Part shown: positions 6,675-8,933 of the stretch, one piece after another | Position numbering within the stretch: position 1 is the first letter of the stretch | Layout: each line of letters starts with the position of its first letter | Assembly: GCA_007129635.1 (NCBI GenBank) | Contig: SKVE01000466.1 | Location: 1 to 8,933, forward strand | Direction: 5' to 3' | DNA: 8,933 nucleotides | Source: Planctomycetaceae bacterium | GTDB lineage: Bacteria > Planctomycetota > Planctomycetia > Pirellulales > Pirellulaceae | Position numbers and translations under genes: made by a program | Notes under the pieces: generated by a model | Databases searched by the model: none | The model's input: the letters and a program-made list of their open reading frames with translations, nothing else | What the model was told of the DNA's origin: nothing

Positions 6675-8933
6675 TTACTGGTCGGCGGCCAGTTCCCTTG
6701 CCGCTTTTCCCATGGTGGTGTACACCGATTCCAGTTCGGACTCGTCGACCGACGAAAAGGCCACGCGAATGTCACGCGTGCCGTCGGCGATGACACCGAT
6801 GCCGTATTTCTCCAGCAGGTGTTTGCGGAAGGCTTCGGCATCGATCCCCTTCAGTTTCAGGCACATGAAATACCCGGCGTTGAAAGGATAGGCCTCCCAG
6901 ACATCGGAGTAATCGGCAGCCGCAAGCACTTCGTGGACCTTGGCAGCTCGAGCCTGCAAGATGGCTTTCTTTTGTTGCTGCTGGACGGCGAGTTCCGGAT
7001 CGGCCATGGCCCTGGCCAGGATCGATTGGGCTGGATGCGAGCAATTCGAGATACCGCTGCGGATTGCGCCGGCGACTTTCCGCTCTAACGCCTGATGCAG
7101 CGCCACGTCGCTCAGGAATGCCTTGGTTCCGAACGTCAGCATGCCGGTACGGAATCCCCAGACGAACTGCTCCTTGGTCGGCCCGTCGACTTTGACCGCC
7201 AAGATCCGCTCGTGTAACCCAGCCAGTTTTGCAAACAGCGATTCCGGCAACACGTCGTCATCGTAGAACAGGCCGAAGTAAGCATCATCGCTGACCACCA
7301 CCAAATCGCGACCATCCTCGGCCGATTCATGCAGCACCCCAACCACCTCGTCGGCCTCGGACTTGGTGATCGAGTAACCCGTGGGATTGTTGGGGAAATT
7401 CAGGATCACGATCGTCTTCCAACTACCGGCGCGGGTCGCCATCGCCTGGCGGAAAGCTGCCAGGTTGAACCCGCCGCTGGCGTTAAACGACGGGAAAACG
7501 GCCAATTGGCCGCCGTACCGGACGCCGAACTGCAGCTCGTAATTCTCCCAGAACATGTCGGGCATCAGGATCATATCACCCCGATCGACGAACAGGTCGC
7601 CGACCAGGCTGAGCGCATGCGTCACACCGCCGGTAACGATCGGCGTAGAAATACTGCCGGACGCCAAGCTGGGATTCTTTTCCAAAAGATGCTTTTTCCA
7701 GGCTTGTCGCAAATCGGGACGTCCCAGCGCCGGGGCGTAGGGTAGCGTATCGCCGGGCCCCAGTTCATTGAAATACTTCATGATCGACGGCAGGAACATC
7801 GGCTTGCCCTGTTCGGTCGCGATCCCGATCGTGGCATTGCAAGTCTTGGCCTTCTGCTTGGCCTCTTCGCTCTGCGCCAGAATCCCCTTGGGGAAGTACA
7901 TGCGTTTGCCCAGTCGCGAAAGCATGCCAAAGACGTACGGGTTTTCACGCTCGATCGTCTCGTTCAATCCCTCCGCCAACGGACGCGTCTCGATGCCCGG
8001 TGTCAACAGCGAGATCGCGGTTCGCAACCGCAAACGCAGCGATTCCAACTGCGTCCACAACTCTTTCGGCAAGCGATCGCCAAAACTCTGGAAGAACGAC
8101 GCGATCTCCTCGGTCTCCCGGTACCAGGCATCGCGGTCGATTGCGTTCAAGGCTTCCAAGCTTTCTTGAGAGATCGTCAGGCCCGTCAAGTCCAGACTGT
8201 CGGGCGTGGGTATGTAGCCGATCGGGGTCTTGATCGCATCCCTTTCGCCACGGCATCGGTCCAAAATCCACTCGATCACCCGCAAGTTCTCGCCGAATCC
8301 CGGCCAGAGAAACTCGCCGTTCTCGTCCTGGCGGAACCAGTTGGCGTGGAAGATCTTCGGCGGCCGGCTCATCCGCTGTCCCATCTCTAGCCAATGCTGG
8401 AAGTACTCGCCCATGTGGTAACCACAGAAGGGCAACATGGCCATCGGATCGCGGCGAGTTTCGCCCTGCTTGCCGAACTGGGCCGCCGTGCGTTCCGAAC
8501 CCATGGTGGCACCGATGAAGGTTCCGTGTTCCCAATCGAACGCTTCGTAGACCAACGGCGCCAGATGCGTCCGCCGACCGCCGAAGACGATCGCCGAGAT
8601 GGGCACACCGTGATGATGCTCGGTGCGGTAGGAATGCGACGGGCACTGCACCAGTGGTGCAGTGAACCGGCTGTTCGGATGGGCGCCCAGCACCGGGTTG
8701 CCGTTCTCGTCCACGGTCTCAGGTGTCCAGCGGTTGCCTTTCCAGTCCAACGCTTCGGCCGGCGGTTCGTCGTCATGGCCTTCCCACCAGACCGTACCGT
8801 CCTCCTTCAGAACGACGTTGGTGTAGATCGTGTTACGCGCGATCGTCTTCATCATGTTCGGATTGGTCTTCGTGCTGGTCCCGGGCCCGACGCCAAAAAA
8901 GCCGGTCTCCGGATTGATGGCCCACAACTGACC
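6675..8933 (-). CDS. pckG: Fusion: GTP-type PEP carboxykinase (C-terminal half) and class I/II PLP aminotransferase, 5'-truncated
   Basis: One uninterrupted frame of 752 visible codons runs in from the right edge. The apparent start at 8927 is an internal TTG. Residues are numbered from that codon. Residues 1 to about 300 are the C-terminal half of GTP-dependent PEP carboxykinase (oxaloacetate + GTP to PEP + CO2 + GDP): AINPETGFFGV, HPNSRF (R87 equals human R405), VFGGRR (114-119), and the guanine pocket W197, F198, F206, F211 and N214 in WPGFGEN. About 320 upstream residues with the P-loop should lie outside. From about 310 to 750 follows a fold-type I aminotransferase: NFPNNPTG (510-517), SDDAY with D547 and Y550, PLP lysine K585 six residues before the glycine of GFRTG (R593), and RVAFSS with R721, the likely substrate carboxylate arginine. 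About ten residues separate the two enzymes. The aminotransferase substrate is unproven; aspartate/oxaloacetate would make metabolic sense. The symbol refers to the first domain only. Confidence 0.9.
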   Translation of the reverse strand, partial: GQLWAINPETGFFGVGPGTSTKTNPNMMKTIARNTIYTNVVLKEDGTVWWEGHDDEPPAEALDWKGNRWTPETVDENGNPVLGAHPNSRFTAPLVQCPSHSYRTEHHHGVPISAIVFGGRRTHLAPLVYEAFDWEHGTFIGATMGSERTAAQFGKQGETRRDPMAMLPFCGYHMGEYFQHWLEMGQRMSRPPKIFHANWFRQDENGEFLWPGFGENLRVIEWILDRCRGERDAIKTPIGYIPTPDSLDLTGLTISQESLEALNAIDRDAWYRETEEIASFFQSFGDRLPKELWTQLESLRLRLRTAISLLTPGIETRPLAEGLNETIERENPYVFGMLSRLGKRMYFPKGILAQSEEAKQKAKTCNATIGIATEQGKPMFLPSIMKYFNELGPGDTLPYAPALGRPDLRQAWKKHLLEKNPSLASGSISTPIVTGGVTHALSLVGDLFVDRGDMILMPDMFWENYELQFGVRYGGQLAVFPSFNASGGFNLAAFRQAMATRAGSWKTIVILNFPNNPTGYSITKSEADEVVGVLHESAEDGRDLVVVSDDAYFGLFYDDDVLPESLFAKLAGLHERILAVKVDGPTKEQFVWGFRTGMLTFGTKAFLSDVALHQALERKVAGAIRSGISNCSHPAQSILARAMADPELAVQQQQKKAILQARAAKVHEVLAAADYSDVWEAYPFNAGYFMCLKLKGIDAEAFRKHLLEKYGIGVIADGTRDIRVAFSSVDESELESVYTTMGKAARELAADQ

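Noticed and set aside
6102..7088. A 328-codon plus-strand open frame crossing the end of the helicase gene and running antisense to the aminotransferase
   Set aside because: It is a shadow of two well-supported genes in GC-rich DNA. The translation is rich in Arg, Pro and Ala and has no recognisable motif, and the frame straddles a gene boundary.

Overview
The window looks like bacterial chromosome, moderately GC-rich by eye, and most likely from a planctomycete (Pirellulales-like). I infer this from protein style: a GAF-SpoIIE phosphatase, a GTP-type PEP carboxykinase, and the way the TrpA and DinG-like proteins begin. That is recognition from memory, not a search result. I see no phage, insertion sequence, CRISPR array, tRNA or rRNA.

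Layout, left to right. (1) 2-910, plus strand: the 3' part of a signalling phosphatase, with the end of a GAF domain followed by a PP2C/SpoIIE domain; its start lies outside the window. (2) 1051-1239, plus: a 62-residue single-cluster ferredoxin with a strong Shine-Dalgarno site. It is followed by a textbook intrinsic terminator (1265-1304) that ends 10 bases before trpB. (3) 1315-3359, plus: trpB and trpA, the two subunits of tryptophan synthase, tightly spaced. (4) 3368-4486, plus: a GT4-type glycosyltransferase starting 8 bases after trpA, probably on the same transcript. (5) 4648-6645, plus: a DinG/XPD-family helicase in which one of the four expected iron-sulfur cysteines is a serine. (6) 8933-6675, minus: a long open frame, cut by the right edge, that joins the C-terminal half of a GTP-dependent PEP carboxykinase to a complete fold-type I PLP aminotransferase. 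It runs convergently toward the helicase gene.

The most interesting item is the PEP carboxykinase-aminotransferase fusion. The first enzyme interconverts oxaloacetate and PEP. If the second domain is aspartate aminotransferase-like, which is suggested but not proven, one polypeptide would link aspartate, oxaloacetate and PEP at the branch point between gluconeogenesis/anaplerosis and amino-acid metabolism. The other genes are housekeeping functions without an evident shared pathway, apart from trpB-trpA. No gap between genes exceeds about 160 bases.
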